A stretch of 64,000 nt of DNA, taken from positions 1 through 64,000 of the forward strand of contig NZ_JBALOP010000020.1 of the NCBI RefSeq assembly GCF_036962685.1, read 5' to 3'. The position numbers and the translations under genes are program-made. Positions 1-8,928 of this stretch are shown here, in pieces; within the stretch, counting starts at the first letter, position 1; each line of letters starts with the position of its first letter. Under the pieces are notes generated by a model, which was not told the origin of the DNA, ran no database searches, and worked only from the letters and a program-made list of their open reading frames with translations. This stretch comes from Ferdinandcohnia sp036962685. Its GTDB lineage: Bacteria; Bacillota; Bacilli; Bacillales; Bacillaceae_L.

Positions 1-123
1 ACTGATTATTTCTAACACCCAGCAAACGCAGTGCGGTAGTGTTTTATTAAAAAAGTCTCGAATTTTATTGTCTACTTTCTTGACAGAAGACCAAATCCTC
101 CATTTTTACGTATTTCAAGTCAC

Positions 124-215
124 TAGGCGGACGGAATCTCTCCTTCTATTTTAGCTTTTTTTATCATAATTTGTAATTAAGCGGAACTTTTCCGTCTACT
201 TATCAGCGCTGATGC
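124..215. repeat. Dispersed intergenic repeat, copy 1
   Basis: The block containing GCGGAACTTTTCCGTCTA, then CTTATCAGC and GATGCT, recurs with few mismatches near 48082-48118. A weaker match extends to the left (AGGCGGA...CTCC). It carries a small internal inverted repeat (CGGAA/TTCCG). No coding sense is evident. It is probably a family of intergenic elements; copy number elsewhere is unknown. Confidence 0.6.
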
Positions 216-272
216 TCACCTGAACCCCCACCAATAGAAGTTAATTAAAACTTCGCAGATACCACGATAAAT

Positions 273-305
273 AAAAAAGACGTATGCAAATTCATACGTC
301 TTTTA
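273..305 (-). terminator. Terminator of odhAB
   Basis: On the minus strand an AAGACGTATG/CATACGTCTT stem with a short loop is followed by a T-run, 26 bases past the odhB stop codon. It is the textbook form of an intrinsic terminator. Confidence 0.85.
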
Positions 306-330
306 AATAGAAAGTCCCCGTACTTTTTTA

Positions 331-1587
331 TCAACCTTCTAATAATAGGTCTTCTGGATCTTCTAATAGTTCTTTTACTTTTACAAGGAATCCTACAGCA
401 TCCTTACCATCGATAATTCTGTGGTCATAGGATAATGCCACATACATCATTGGACGTACTTCAACAGTATCATTATTATCAACAACAACAGGACGTCTTT
501 GGATTTTGTGCATTCCTAAAATACCAACCTGAGGTGCGTTAATAATTGGTGTTGAATTTAGCGAACCGAATGTACCACCGTTTGTGATTGTGAAAGTACC
601 ACCTTGTAGGTCATTTAAACCTAATTGGTTGTTTCTTGCCTTTTCAGCTAGGCGGCCAATTTCAGCTTCGATACCGGCAAAGCTTAATGTGTCGGCATTA
701 CGTACAACTGGTACAACTAATCCTTCTTCTGCTGATACGGCAATGCCGATATCGTAGAACTTTTTAAGAACAATTTCATTTCCTTGAATTTCAGCATTTA
801 CGAATGGATATGCTTTCAATGCTCCGATAACAGCCTTTGTAAAGAAAGACATGAAGCCAAGTTTCACACCATGCTTTTTGAAGAAAGCATCTTTACGACG
901 AGCTCGTACATCCATAACAGCTGTCATATCTACTTCGTTAAATGTTGTCAGCATTGCAGCTGTGTGCTGTGCTTCAACAAGACGTTTTGCGATTGTTTGA
1001 CGACGTCTAGACATTTTAATACGTTCTACACGTGGGTCATCATTTAATACCGGTGCTGCTGCAGGTTGTTTTGCTGCAGGAGCCGGCGTTGGAGCCGCTT
1101 GTGCTTGCTTATAAGCTTCTACTCCTTCAACACGTACGCGTCCAAGTGGATCTTTGTATGGAACCTCGTTTAAGTCGATACCAAGCTCTCTCGCTCTTTT
1201 TCTAGCCGCAGGTGAAGCAATTGCTTGCTTGCCTTTTTCTTCTGCAGCTTGTTCGGCCGCAACTGGCTCTTGTTTTGCTTCAGGTGCTGCCGCTTTTGGC
1301 TCTTCCGCTGGTGCAGCTTCAGGAGCCGGTGCTGCCACGCTTGATTCTGAACCATTTTCATCAAGCTTTGCGATAATTTGACCTACTTCAACATTATCAC
1401 CAGGTTGAAATAAGAATTCTTTAATAACCCCAGTATGTTCACTGTTAATTTCAACGTTTACTTTGTCTGTTTCTAGTTCAGCGATTGACTCACCCTTGTT
1501 AACGAGTTCGCCTTCTTTTTTTAACCATTCTACAATTGTTCCTTCTGTAATGGACTCAGCTAGTTCTGGTACTTTAATTTCGATCAT
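331..1587 (-). CDS. odhB: 2-oxoglutarate dehydrogenase E2, dihydrolipoamide succinyltransferase
   Basis: The 418-residue protein transfers the succinyl group from E1 to CoA in the TCA-cycle 2-oxoglutarate dehydrogenase complex. Reading along it: an N-terminal lipoyl domain with the lipoylated lysine in ETDKVN (about residue 41); an Ala/Pro/Glu-rich linker; a peripheral-subunit-binding domain (SPAARKRARELGID); a second linker; and the catalytic domain ending in the SYDHRIIDG motif with its catalytic His and Asp. The start MIEIKVPELAES is chosen because AAAGGAG lies just upstream and the upstream codons do not belong to the family. Its ATG overlaps the odhA stop as ATGA, so translation is probably coupled. 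E3 is not encoded here. Confidence 0.97.
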   Translation of the reverse strand: MIEIKVPELAESITEGTIVEWLKKEGELVNKGESIAELETDKVNVEINSEHTGVIKEFLFQPGDNVEVGQIIAKLDENGSESSVAAPAPEAAPAEEPKAAAPEAKQEPVAAEQAAEEKGKQAIASPAARKRARELGIDLNEVPYKDPLGRVRVEGVEAYKQAQAAPTPAPAAKQPAAAPVLNDDPRVERIKMSRRRQTIAKRLVEAQHTAAMLTTFNEVDMTAVMDVRARRKDAFFKKHGVKLGFMSFFTKAVIGALKAYPFVNAEIQGNEIVLKKFYDIGIAVSAEEGLVVPVVRNADTLSFAGIEAEIGRLAEKARNNQLGLNDLQGGTFTITNGGTFGSLNSTPIINAPQVGILGMHKIQRRPVVVDNNDTVEVRPMMYVALSYDHRIIDGKDAVGFLVKVKELLEDPEDLLLEG

Positions 1588-4424
1588 TGCTGATTCTCTC
1601 CTTTTTCTGTAAGCAGTGCATCCTGCATAATCCAAGCTTGTTCTTGTTTATGAATATCAGGGTCTCCCGTAGCTGGACTTGAACGCTTCGGTCTACCAAC
1701 ATAATCTAATTTAATATTTTCAGATAAAATGTCCATTAATACCGGTTGTAGAGCTGGCCATCCACCCATGTTCTTAGGCTCTTCTTGAACCCAAACAACC
1801 TCTTTAAGGTTTGGATACTGACTAACCAATTCTTCTAGCTCTTTCTTAGGGAATGGATACATTTGTTCCACTCTTGCAATATGCAAGCTTTCTGATTGCT
1901 CAGCAGGTAAATTAGCCGCTTCAGTCGCAAGGTCAATTGCTACTTTACCAGTACAAAGTATTAAGCGAGTTACTTTGTCTTTCTCCGTTCCCATTCCAGG
2001 CTGCTCAAGTAATGGCTTGAAGCTGCCATTTGTTAAATCAGCTAGTGATGATGCTGTTTGTGGGTGACGAAGTAGACTCTTTGGAGTCATTAAAATCAAT
2101 GGTCTTGCTTCATCAGTTGAAGTAAGCATTGATTGTCTTCTTAATAAATGGAAGTATTGTGAAGCGCTTGTTACGTTCGCAACAATCCAGTTATTTTCCC
2201 CTGCTGCATTTAAGAAACGTTCCACTCTACCACTTGAGTGCTCTGGACCTTGTCCTTCATATCCGTGTGGTAAAAGCATCACAAGACCTGATTTTTGTCC
2301 CCATTTCGCATGACCTGAAGAAATGAATTGGTCAATTATCGGTTGTGCAACGTTCACAAAGTCACCAAACTGTGCTTCCCAAAGGACAAGAGCATTCTCG
2401 TCTTGAACACTATAACCGTATTCAAATCCAAGAACAGCAGATTCAGATAATGGGCTGTTATAGATTGAAAATGAAGCTTTAGCTTCTGGAATATTGTGTA
2501 ATGGGACATATTTTTCATTAGTTTCATAGTCATTTAATGCAACATGACGATGAGCAAATGTACCTCTTTCACTATCCTGACCAGTTAAGCGAACTGTTTT
2601 TCCTTCTGCAAGAACGGATCCGAATGCGAGTGTTTCAGCCAATGCCCAGTCAATTTTATTTTCTTCATCCAATGCCGTTTCACGGCGTTTTAAAATACGC
2701 TCAAGCTTTGGATAAACAGTTAAAGATTGTGGCCATTGTAATAACCCCTTATTCATGCTGCGTAAAAGGTCCTCAGGGACTGTAGTATCGAATTCTGGAA
2801 TTGCGGATAGGGCTTTCGGCTTTTTCGGCTTCACACGCTCTTCATTTTCTACAAAATCATCAAAAATAGATTGAAGACTTTGCATAAATTCTTCACGTTT
2901 AGCAGTAAGCTCTTCAGCTGTCATAACGTTCTCAGCAACTAGCTGATTCCCATATTTATCTGCAATAACAGGATGATTTGCAACCTTCTTGTATAATAAT
3001 GGCTGTGTTACGCTTGGGTCATCCATTTCGTTGTGACCAAAACGTCTGTAGCCGACTAAGTCAATTAAGATATCTTTTTCAAAACGCTTACGGTACTCAT
3101 ACGCAAAGTGAATCGCAGCAATACAAGCCTCTGGATCGTCTGCATTGACACGTACGATAGGAATTTCATACCCTTTCGCAAGGTCACTCGAAAAACGAGT
3201 TGAACGAGAATCTGTATTATTTGTTGTAAATCCTACCATGTTGTTCGCAATTATGTGAACAGTTCCACCAGTTTGGTAGCCTTTTAATCTGCTTAGGTTT
3301 AATGATTCAGCTACTACACCCTCACCAGGGAATGCAGCGTCACCATGGATAAGGACACTAATGGCACTTTGCTTATCTTGAACAGGGTAACCAGCTTTTC
3401 TAGTGTTATCCTGTGCTGCACGAGTAATCCCTAACACAACTGGATTTACGAACTCCAAGTGACTTGGATTGTTTGCTAGATTGATATGAGTTACATGCTC
3501 CTTAGGGCCCTTGAATCTACGATCAGCTCCTAAGTGATACTTCACATCTCCGGACCAACCATAGTTAATTCCTCTAGAACCTTCAGATGGTATTAAATCT
3601 TTGTTTGGTGAATGGTGGAACTCAGAGAAAATCAATTCATATGGCTTTTGAAGAACATGTGCCAACACATTTAAACGGCCGCGGTGAGCCATACCGATCA
3701 TGATATTATCGGTGCCATCACTACTGCCTTCTTGAATTAAACGTTCAAGCATTGGTACGAGCATATCCAATCCTTCGATTGAGAAACGCTTTTGACCAAC
3801 GAATGTTTTGTGTAAGAATTTCTCAAAGCCGTCCACATTCATGAGACGCTCTGCAAGTTGTTTCTTTTCATCAGCGGTAAGCTTTAAGCCAACTCCATTG
3901 ATTTCTACCTGCTGTCTTAACCATTCTCTTTCATCCTCAGTATCAACATGTCCAAATTCATAAGCAATGGTTTGCGTATAAACAGCTTTTAAATGCTCAT
4001 AGGCATCCCAACCAGTTTGAACTGTTGGGGGAGCTTCCTCCCAGATATATGTTGCTGGAATGTCCATTAAATCTTGTTTCGTGAGATTATAGTAATCAGG
4101 CTCTAAAAAGCTTGTATCTGGCTTCGGCCTAGTGCGAAGCGGATAGATATTAGCTGCTAAATGCCCGTATGCACGAATGTTTTTGATTAATTTACTTCCT
4201 GATGTGATGGTCTTGATTGTTTTCGGTGAGATACCCCCACTTACTAGCTCTGCCGTTGCTGCTTGCTCATCTGCCGGCGGTGGTCCAAGCTCTTCGAAAA
4301 GCGCTTTCACAGATGCGTCCACTGAACTTGGATCATTCTTGTATTTTTCATACATGTCAAAGACATATCCCATGTTTGGACCATAGAATGACTCCCACAC
4401 ATTTTTCCTAAGTTGATTATCCAT
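1584..4424 (-). CDS. odhA: 2-oxoglutarate dehydrogenase E1 component
   Basis: This is the thiamine-diphosphate-dependent E1 (946 residues) that decarboxylates 2-oxoglutarate and succinylates the lipoyl arm of OdhB. Family marks include the N-terminal WESFYGPNMGY segment, GMAHRGRLNVL, HGDAAFPGEGVVAE (ThDP/Mg site), GFTTNN and LLPHGYEGQGPEHSS, with length close to B. subtilis OdhA. The start at MDNQLRKN is preferred: GGAGG lies 11 bases upstream, and an upstream in-frame ATG would itself contain that Shine-Dalgarno sequence. The gene is first in a two-gene operon with odhB. The upstream region holds palindromes described separately. Confidence 0.96.
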   Translation of the reverse strand: MDNQLRKNVWESFYGPNMGYVFDMYEKYKNDPSSVDASVKALFEELGPPPADEQAATAELVSGGISPKTIKTITSGSKLIKNIRAYGHLAANIYPLRTRPKPDTSFLEPDYYNLTKQDLMDIPATYIWEEAPPTVQTGWDAYEHLKAVYTQTIAYEFGHVDTEDEREWLRQQVEINGVGLKLTADEKKQLAERLMNVDGFEKFLHKTFVGQKRFSIEGLDMLVPMLERLIQEGSSDGTDNIMIGMAHRGRLNVLAHVLQKPYELIFSEFHHSPNKDLIPSEGSRGINYGWSGDVKYHLGADRRFKGPKEHVTHINLANNPSHLEFVNPVVLGITRAAQDNTRKAGYPVQDKQSAISVLIHGDAAFPGEGVVAESLNLSRLKGYQTGGTVHIIANNMVGFTTNNTDSRSTRFSSDLAKGYEIPIVRVNADDPEACIAAIHFAYEYRKRFEKDILIDLVGYRRFGHNEMDDPSVTQPLLYKKVANHPVIADKYGNQLVAENVMTAEELTAKREEFMQSLQSIFDDFVENEERVKPKKPKALSAIPEFDTTVPEDLLRSMNKGLLQWPQSLTVYPKLERILKRRETALDEENKIDWALAETLAFGSVLAEGKTVRLTGQDSERGTFAHRHVALNDYETNEKYVPLHNIPEAKASFSIYNSPLSESAVLGFEYGYSVQDENALVLWEAQFGDFVNVAQPIIDQFISSGHAKWGQKSGLVMLLPHGYEGQGPEHSSGRVERFLNAAGENNWIVANVTSASQYFHLLRRQSMLTSTDEARPLILMTPKSLLRHPQTASSLADLTNGSFKPLLEQPGMGTEKDKVTRLILCTGKVAIDLATEAANLPAEQSESLHIARVEQMYPFPKKELEELVSQYPNLKEVVWVQEEPKNMGGWPALQPVLMDILSENIKLDYVGRPKRSSPATGDPDIHKQEQAWIMQDALLTEKGENQQ

Positions 4425-4549
4425 TTTGTTATTAGCCTCCATATTACATGTTGTAATATTTACATAGACAAGTTGTGTTTCATAGAATTCTGACATCTAC
4501 CCCATACTATACCCTATTTCCAGTTATTTTCTAGTAAAATGCTTACATT

Positions 4550-4569
4550 GGCATTTTTTAAAAAATGCC
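4550..4569. promoter_or_regulatory. 20-bp perfect palindrome upstream of odhA
   Basis: GGCATTTTTTAAAAAATGCC is fully self-complementary. It lies about 125 bp before the odhA start, between the two divergent genes. It could be an operator or a cruciform. It has no T-run placed as for a terminator of either gene, and I cannot name a binding protein. Confidence 0.4.
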
Positions 4570-4658
4570 GAAAAAATAGGCAAAATAAGAGTCATTATAT
4601 AGTCATAATTCTGATTAAATATGTTATTCTTATCTTATAGTTGAAAACAGAAAGTTTC

Positions 4659-4674
4659 CTTGATTTAAATCAAG
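4659..4674. promoter_or_regulatory. FNR-type operator palindrome
   Basis: CTTGATTTAAATCAAG contains a perfect match to the FNR-family consensus TTGAT-N4-ATCAA. It sits within a longer imperfect inverted repeat (AAAGTTTCC at 4651 and GGAAACTTT at 4683). Possible -10 elements lie on both sides (TATAAG on the minus strand near 4634-4639; TAAGAT on the plus strand near 4700-4705), so it could serve odhAB, the regulator gene, or both. Binding by the adjacent regulator is inferred from its recognition helix. Confidence 0.55.
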
Positions 4675-4941
4675 TTTTCAAAGGAAACTTTTCGAGCAGT
4701 AAGATTAAAGACTAAACACGCCAAGGCGCATTTGATTCTAAGAAAATAATATGATTTTAAAATAACATAAAGTGAAGTCTCTATTGTAGTACAACATTCC
4801 ACTTGAAGTAAAGGTACCGTTAGGAAAGTGTATAATCACTTACACTTTTGCAAACCAAAAATCCGTTTAGACTTCGGCTAGGTAGGTAAACTAAAGTACA
4901 ACAAGAGTCCACATTTTATGGGCATTCTGAAAGGAGAAAAA

Positions 4942-5643
4942 GTGTTCTGTATGATTCGCAGTCCACATGATCCAAGCTATATTCGTCTAGTTCCTATTTT
5001 TCAAGGTTTAAATGAGAAGGAAATGAATCTTTTACAAAAGGTCGTTCAAATTCGCGATTACCGTAAAGGGGATGTCATTTTTAGAGAAGGTGATCCTTCC
5101 GACACTCTGTATATCATCGGTGAGGGTATTATTAAAATTACAAAAGTAGCAGAAGACGGAAAGGAACAAATTGTTCGCCTCCTATTCCCTGATGACTTTT
5201 TTGGTCAATCCGCCATGCTTCAATCGGAAAACCATTATGCAAATGCGGTTGCGATTAACGATACTGTTATCTATACCATTCAGAAACAAGACTTTTTTAA
5301 TATATTGGAGCGCAATCATAAAATGGCGCTACGCTTCATGCGTGCATTAAACGAGAGAATTTATCAAGCTGACGAATGGATGAGTTTACTAAGCTTAATG
5401 GAAGTCGAACAAAGGTTAGCAAGTGTACTCCTCTTGTTCAATAACCGAGTTCGTTCCATGGATGGGCGCTTTACGCTGCCTATTACAAAAAAGGTTTTGG
5501 CATCTTTGATTGGCACAACACCTGAAACCATCAGCCGAAAGTTTGTCAAATTTATTTCTGAAAGACTAATCGAGGTAAATGGTCAAAGGGATATTCACAT
5601 TCTCGATCTTAAAGGCTTAAAAAAGAAGGCCAAAACATTGTAA
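4942..5643 (+). CDS. Crp/Fnr-family transcriptional regulator
   Basis: The 233-residue protein has an N-terminal cyclic-nucleotide-type beta-barrel (roughly residues 15-125, with FREGDPSDTLYIIGEGIIKI), a long dimerisation helix and a C-terminal winged helix. The recognition helix reads TTPETISRKF, with the E..SR residues that in E. coli FNR contact TTGAT half-sites. Only one cysteine exists (at the extreme N-terminus), so it cannot hold an FNR-type 4Fe-4S cluster and the signal it senses is unknown. GTG at 4942 is preferred, with GGAG five bases upstream; ATG at 4951 is possible. It is divergent from odhA with an FNR-type box between. Confidence 0.85.
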   Translation: MFCMIRSPHDPSYIRLVPIFQGLNEKEMNLLQKVVQIRDYRKGDVIFREGDPSDTLYIIGEGIIKITKVAEDGKEQIVRLLFPDDFFGQSAMLQSENHYANAVAINDTVIYTIQKQDFFNILERNHKMALRFMRALNERIYQADEWMSLLSLMEVEQRLASVLLLFNNRVRSMDGRFTLPITKKVLASLIGTTPETISRKFVKFISERLIEVNGQRDIHILDLKGLKKKAKTL

Positions 5644-5647
5644 AGTT

Positions 5648-5678
5648 GTAAACCCACATTAAGAATGTGGGTTTTTTG
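5648..5678 (+). terminator. Terminator of the Crp/Fnr-type gene
   Basis: AACCCACATT, a short loop and AATGTGGGTT are followed by a T-run, directly after the stop codon. Confidence 0.85.
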
Positions 5679-5689
5679 TTTTAAAAAAC

Positions 5690-5720
5690 ACAAACGCCCA
5701 ACCATCCTCGGTCGGGCGTT
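5690..5720. terminator. Terminator of the M23 peptidase gene
   Basis: An AAACGCCC...GGGCGTTT hairpin with an inner ACC/GGT pairing lies just past the minus-strand peptidase stop. It is nearly symmetric and may act in both directions. Confidence 0.75.
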
Positions 5721-5727
5721 TCAATTA

Positions 5728-7044
5728 TCAAAATGACACATATTGAAGTGGATTCACTGCGTTTGAATGTCCACCACTGTATTGGGTTGGGCTATATGGT
5801 CCGTCATAGATTTCAAAATGAAGATGCGGGCCTGTTGAGTCACCTGTATTTCCCATGTATCCAATCAATTGACCTTGTTCCACTCGGTCATACTGGCTAA
5901 CAAACCGTTGATCTAAATGCGCATAAACGGTTGTCATTTGACGTCCATTGATATAGTGAGTAATCATTATGACATTCCCGTAGCTGCTTTCTAGACGAGA
6001 ACGTGTCACAGTACCACTAGCCGCCGCATAAATTGGTACATTTCCTACACGACCGCCTTTTCCGATATCAATTCCGAAGTGCATTCTTCCCCAACGCATT
6101 CCAAAACCAGATGTTAAACGACCTGTTGTTGGGTTTATAAATGCCCCGTTATTCACAACTGGCGGTGGTGCTTCAGGTAGAGAAGGCGGTGTTCTTCCTT
6201 CTTCTTCTGCCTTTTTACGTTCTTCTTCAGCTTTTCTTCGCTGCTCCTCAAGCTCTTTTTGCCTTTGGTTCCACGCATTGATTTCCATCTGAATTGCCTT
6301 TTCCTGTGCGGCTAATAACTCTCCGACATCTTCCAGTGCATGGAGCTCTTCATGCATCTTTTGCTCCTCGGCCTCCAGCTTTTTCATTACTTTATTTTGC
6401 TCTTGAATTTGAGCTTGCAGCTGGACTTCTAACCGATCTAGTTCCTTGAGCTGTTCCTCCTGCTGTACAAGTAAGGTTTTAACCTTTTCTTTATTTTCTT
6501 CAAGTTTTTTAATGTCTGCTTCATGCTCTTTCATAATTTCACGGTCAGCTTGTACAAATGTTGAAACTGCGCTAATCCGGTTGATAAAATCATTAAAGCT
6601 TTTCGCACCAAGCAACACATCTACATAGCTAACCACTCCACCGCTTTGCTGGAGGCTGCGCATCCGCTCCTTAATCAGCTCATCCCGCTTTTGGATCCGT
6701 TCCTCTAGCACCTTCATTTCTGCTTCGAGGCGCACAATTTCATCTTTTGTTTCTTGGATTTTTGCTTTTGTGCCATCAATTTTACTGCGCGTTTCAGCTA
6801 CCGCAGTATCAAGTCGTTGAATTTCCTGTTCCACACCGACTTTTTGTTGTTTAATTTCACCGATCGCGTCTTCTTTTTGGGTGATTTCAGACTCTAGCTC
6901 TGACTTTTTTTCCTGAACTTCTTTCTTTTCGCTTTCTAGCTTTTCATTTTCCTGAATCGCTAACGCAGTATTAGGCATAGCTGTCAATAAACTACCGATT
7001 CCTATTGATATAACTACTCCAATCATTAGAAGTTTTCGCTTCAA
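5728..7044 (-). CDS. Secreted coiled-coil M23 metallopeptidase, EnvC-like murein hydrolase
   Basis: This 438-residue protein is probably exported to act on peptidoglycan, either directly or as a hydrolase activator. It has a signal peptide (KRK, a hydrophobic stretch, then TALA near residue 29) and a long charged coiled coil of about residues 30-280 rich in K/E/Q. A Pro-rich linker follows (TPPSLPEAPPP), and then a C-terminal LytM/M23 domain. Zinc-site motifs are HFGIDIG and HLHFEIY, so the metal-binding residues appear intact. The start is TTG with AAGGGGG upstream; the next internal Met would remove the basic signal-peptide end. It stands alone between terminators. The coiled coil resembles FtsEX-linked activators, but no ftsEX is adjacent. 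Confidence 0.9.
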   Translation of the reverse strand: MKRKLLMIGVVISIGIGSLLTAMPNTALAIQENEKLESEKKEVQEKKSELESEITQKEDAIGEIKQQKVGVEQEIQRLDTAVAETRSKIDGTKAKIQETKDEIVRLEAEMKVLEERIQKRDELIKERMRSLQQSGGVVSYVDVLLGAKSFNDFINRISAVSTFVQADREIMKEHEADIKKLEENKEKVKTLLVQQEEQLKELDRLEVQLQAQIQEQNKVMKKLEAEEQKMHEELHALEDVGELLAAQEKAIQMEINAWNQRQKELEEQRRKAEEERKKAEEEGRTPPSLPEAPPPVVNNGAFINPTTGRLTSGFGMRWGRMHFGIDIGKGGRVGNVPIYAAASGTVTRSRLESSYGNVIMITHYINGRQMTTVYAHLDQRFVSQYDRVEQGQLIGYMGNTGDSTGPHLHFEIYDGPYSPTQYSGGHSNAVNPLQYVSF

Positions 7045-7303
7045 TGAAAAAGCATCCCCCTTCTACCAACCTAGCAATCTATCATTTAAAAGGGTCAGAA
7101 AAATATTCATCTATCCCCACAAATATCATATTTTGCTATATATTCTCATGTTTTGTATTATAACATAAAAATTTGTCTTAAAACCTCAAAGTAATATTAC
7201 AATTTCATTTCATAATCTATTGAAAATACTGGGTTTCGCAAAGATTTTTCGACAAATCTTAAGGCTGTGAAAACTAAAACTCACTTGTCGAATTATAGCA
7301 CAA

Positions 7304-7328
7304 AAAAACCCACCTAAATAGGTGAGTT
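7304..7328 (-). terminator. Terminator after the racemase gene
   Basis: On the minus strand CTCACCTA/TAGGTGGG is followed by seven T residues, 22 bases beyond the racemase stop. It closes the five-gene cluster. Confidence 0.85.
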
Positions 7329-7349
7329 TAATTTCCTGCTCTTACAGTT

Positions 7350-8057
7350 TTATTTCAAACGCTTGCCTGAGCGTAAAATGGATCTTTCCACTAATACATT
7401 CATCGCGTCAATACTATGCTTTGAGGCTTCATCACTTAATTTTATGCAGGATAATTCCGTACAAGCTAGAATGACCATTTTACAATTCTCGTTTTCAACA
7501 AGATGCTTGATTAACTCTTCAAGCTCACTAGGATCAATATCGAGGTCACTTTTGACATTGTTATAAATAATATCCATGACCTTTTCTTGTAAGCTATCAT
7601 CCGGTGCAAAAAGCTCAAGCTGATATTTCTTACAAACATCCGCATAGATTCCACTGCGTATCGTTCCGTTTGTTGCAAGAATACCAATTTTTGCGCCTTC
7701 CCCATACATTTCATGGATATCCTTAATCGTTTCTTCCACCATGTTGATAATTGGGATTTTTGTCATTTTTTGCAGCTCATCGTAAAAATAATGAGATGTG
7801 TTACAAGGAATGGCAATATTTGCGACCCCTGCCGCTTCTAGCAGCTTGAAATCATTTTTAACAGCATCTAAAAACGTTTCACCTGTATTTGTAAGGATTG
7901 CATGGGTTCGATCCGGAAGGGTTGCATGATTAAGAATGACCATATTGAGATGGTCTTGGTCCTTATGAGCCTCTGTACGGTTGACGATTTTATCAAAGAA
8001 AACAGAGGTTGCCTTTGGGCCCATGCCACCGATAATACCTAATGTTTTTTGTTCCAT
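7350..8057 (-). CDS. Aspartate/glutamate racemase family protein
   Basis: The 235-residue protein belongs to the cofactor-independent Asp/Glu racemase family. It opens with LGIIGGMGPKATSVFFDKI and has the two catalytic-type cysteines in AIPCNTSHYF (C85) and ILACTELSC (C199), each followed by Thr or Asn-Thr as usual. Length and the GGMGP opening suit aspartate or broad-range amino-acid racemases better than MurI. It is the last gene of the cluster, eight bases after the C39-like peptidase. Context with an ATP-grasp ligase and an amidotransferase suggests it supplies D-Asp, by analogy with enterococcal D-Asp cross-bridge synthesis. The substrate is inferred. Confidence 0.85.
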   Translation of the reverse strand: MEQKTLGIIGGMGPKATSVFFDKIVNRTEAHKDQDHLNMVILNHATLPDRTHAILTNTGETFLDAVKNDFKLLEAAGVANIAIPCNTSHYFYDELQKMTKIPIINMVEETIKDIHEMYGEGAKIGILATNGTIRSGIYADVCKKYQLELFAPDDSLQEKVMDIIYNNVKSDLDIDPSELEELIKHLVENENCKMVILACTELSCIKLSDEASKHSIDAMNVLVERSILRSGKRLK

Positions 8058-8065
8058 TTTTACAC

Positions 8066-8848
8066 CTACTTAACTGTCATTGCATGACTCCCTAAATCCT
8101 CATAGCTAGCAAAAAATGTATCTGCATCATATGTGATTTGTCCCTGCAATGGATCCATCACGTGCACCTTATCCCCTACATAACCATTTAGGACAACTGA
8201 ATGTAAGTTTGTTGGCGCATTGAACTCCGTATTAGTATCGTGAATATTCCAGGAATAATCCACTTTCTTCTTACTTAAGTCTAAGGTTACCCAAATCACT
8301 ACTGGATTCCCCTCTTCAAGCTCCATCATGATTTCCTCGCGAGAACTCCCGCTTAAGTCTACAGGCTCTAATTCAGTTCCCACCGAATCTATATACGTTT
8401 TTGCCGCTTGTACGATAGGAGGTGCATAGGTAAAGAATCCACTCCATTGTCGTGGGTTTCCAGCATATGCCTTATGTGGGTCTGGCCCATATAAAACATT
8501 GTTGATTGTTTTAAAGGGCTCCTTCGGCAAATAATTGTCGGCCATATCCAATTTGGAAACATGAAACCCATGAAAATTTAAGATCGAGGTTAACGATGTA
8601 ATTTCACAGCCATTTGGCAGCTCCGGCAACTGGAGTACCTTTTCAACTGGAATAAACACTTCAATTTTACCGTTAGATACTTCACGATATGGATTGGTTT
8701 CCTGGGCATACACAGTTGTGAGCCCAGGAAATGCTCCATCTCCAGATAATACGCTTCTAGCGATTCCCTTAACGGTTTCAACATTCACTAATAAATAAAT
8801 GACACATATGAGGTTCAAAAATAATAGACCTGTTACTATTTTTTTCAC
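8066..8848 (-). CDS. Membrane-anchored C39-like cysteine peptidase
   Basis: The 260-residue protein has one N-terminal membrane segment (about residues 5-23), which may be a signal anchor, and an extracytoplasmic domain of the Peptidase_C39_2 type. The expected catalytic set is visible: Cys81 in ELPNGCEITSL, His216 in NLHSVVLNGY and Asp232 in HVMDPLQG. The start is GTG with AAAAGGGG upstream. It follows the amidotransferase gene by about 80 bases and precedes the racemase by eight. Because its neighbours look like precursor-modifying ligases, a role as a cell-wall endopeptidase or processing peptidase is plausible but inferred. Confidence 0.85.
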   Translation of the reverse strand: MKKIVTGLLFLNLICVIYLLVNVETVKGIARSVLSGDGAFPGLTTVYAQETNPYREVSNGKIEVFIPVEKVLQLPELPNGCEITSLTSILNFHGFHVSKLDMADNYLPKEPFKTINNVLYGPDPHKAYAGNPRQWSGFFTYAPPIVQAAKTYIDSVGTELEPVDLSGSSREEIMMELEEGNPVVIWVTLDLSKKKVDYSWNIHDTNTEFNAPTNLHSVVLNGYVGDKVHVMDPLQGQITYDADTFFASYEDLGSHAMTVK

Positions 8849-8928
8849 TTCTATCTGCCCCTTTTACTCAAGCACATTTACTCTGTTAAACAATCACTAG
8901 AAACCATGTATATGTGAAAAAACAAATT

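Larger units (their letters stand above)
1..330. other. Intergenic region left of odhB
   Basis: No convincing gene is visible. The stretch holds one copy of a dispersed repeat (about 124-215) whose second copy lies near 48.03-48.12 kb, and the terminator of the odhAB operon at its right end. The gene to the left lies outside the window. Confidence 0.6.
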
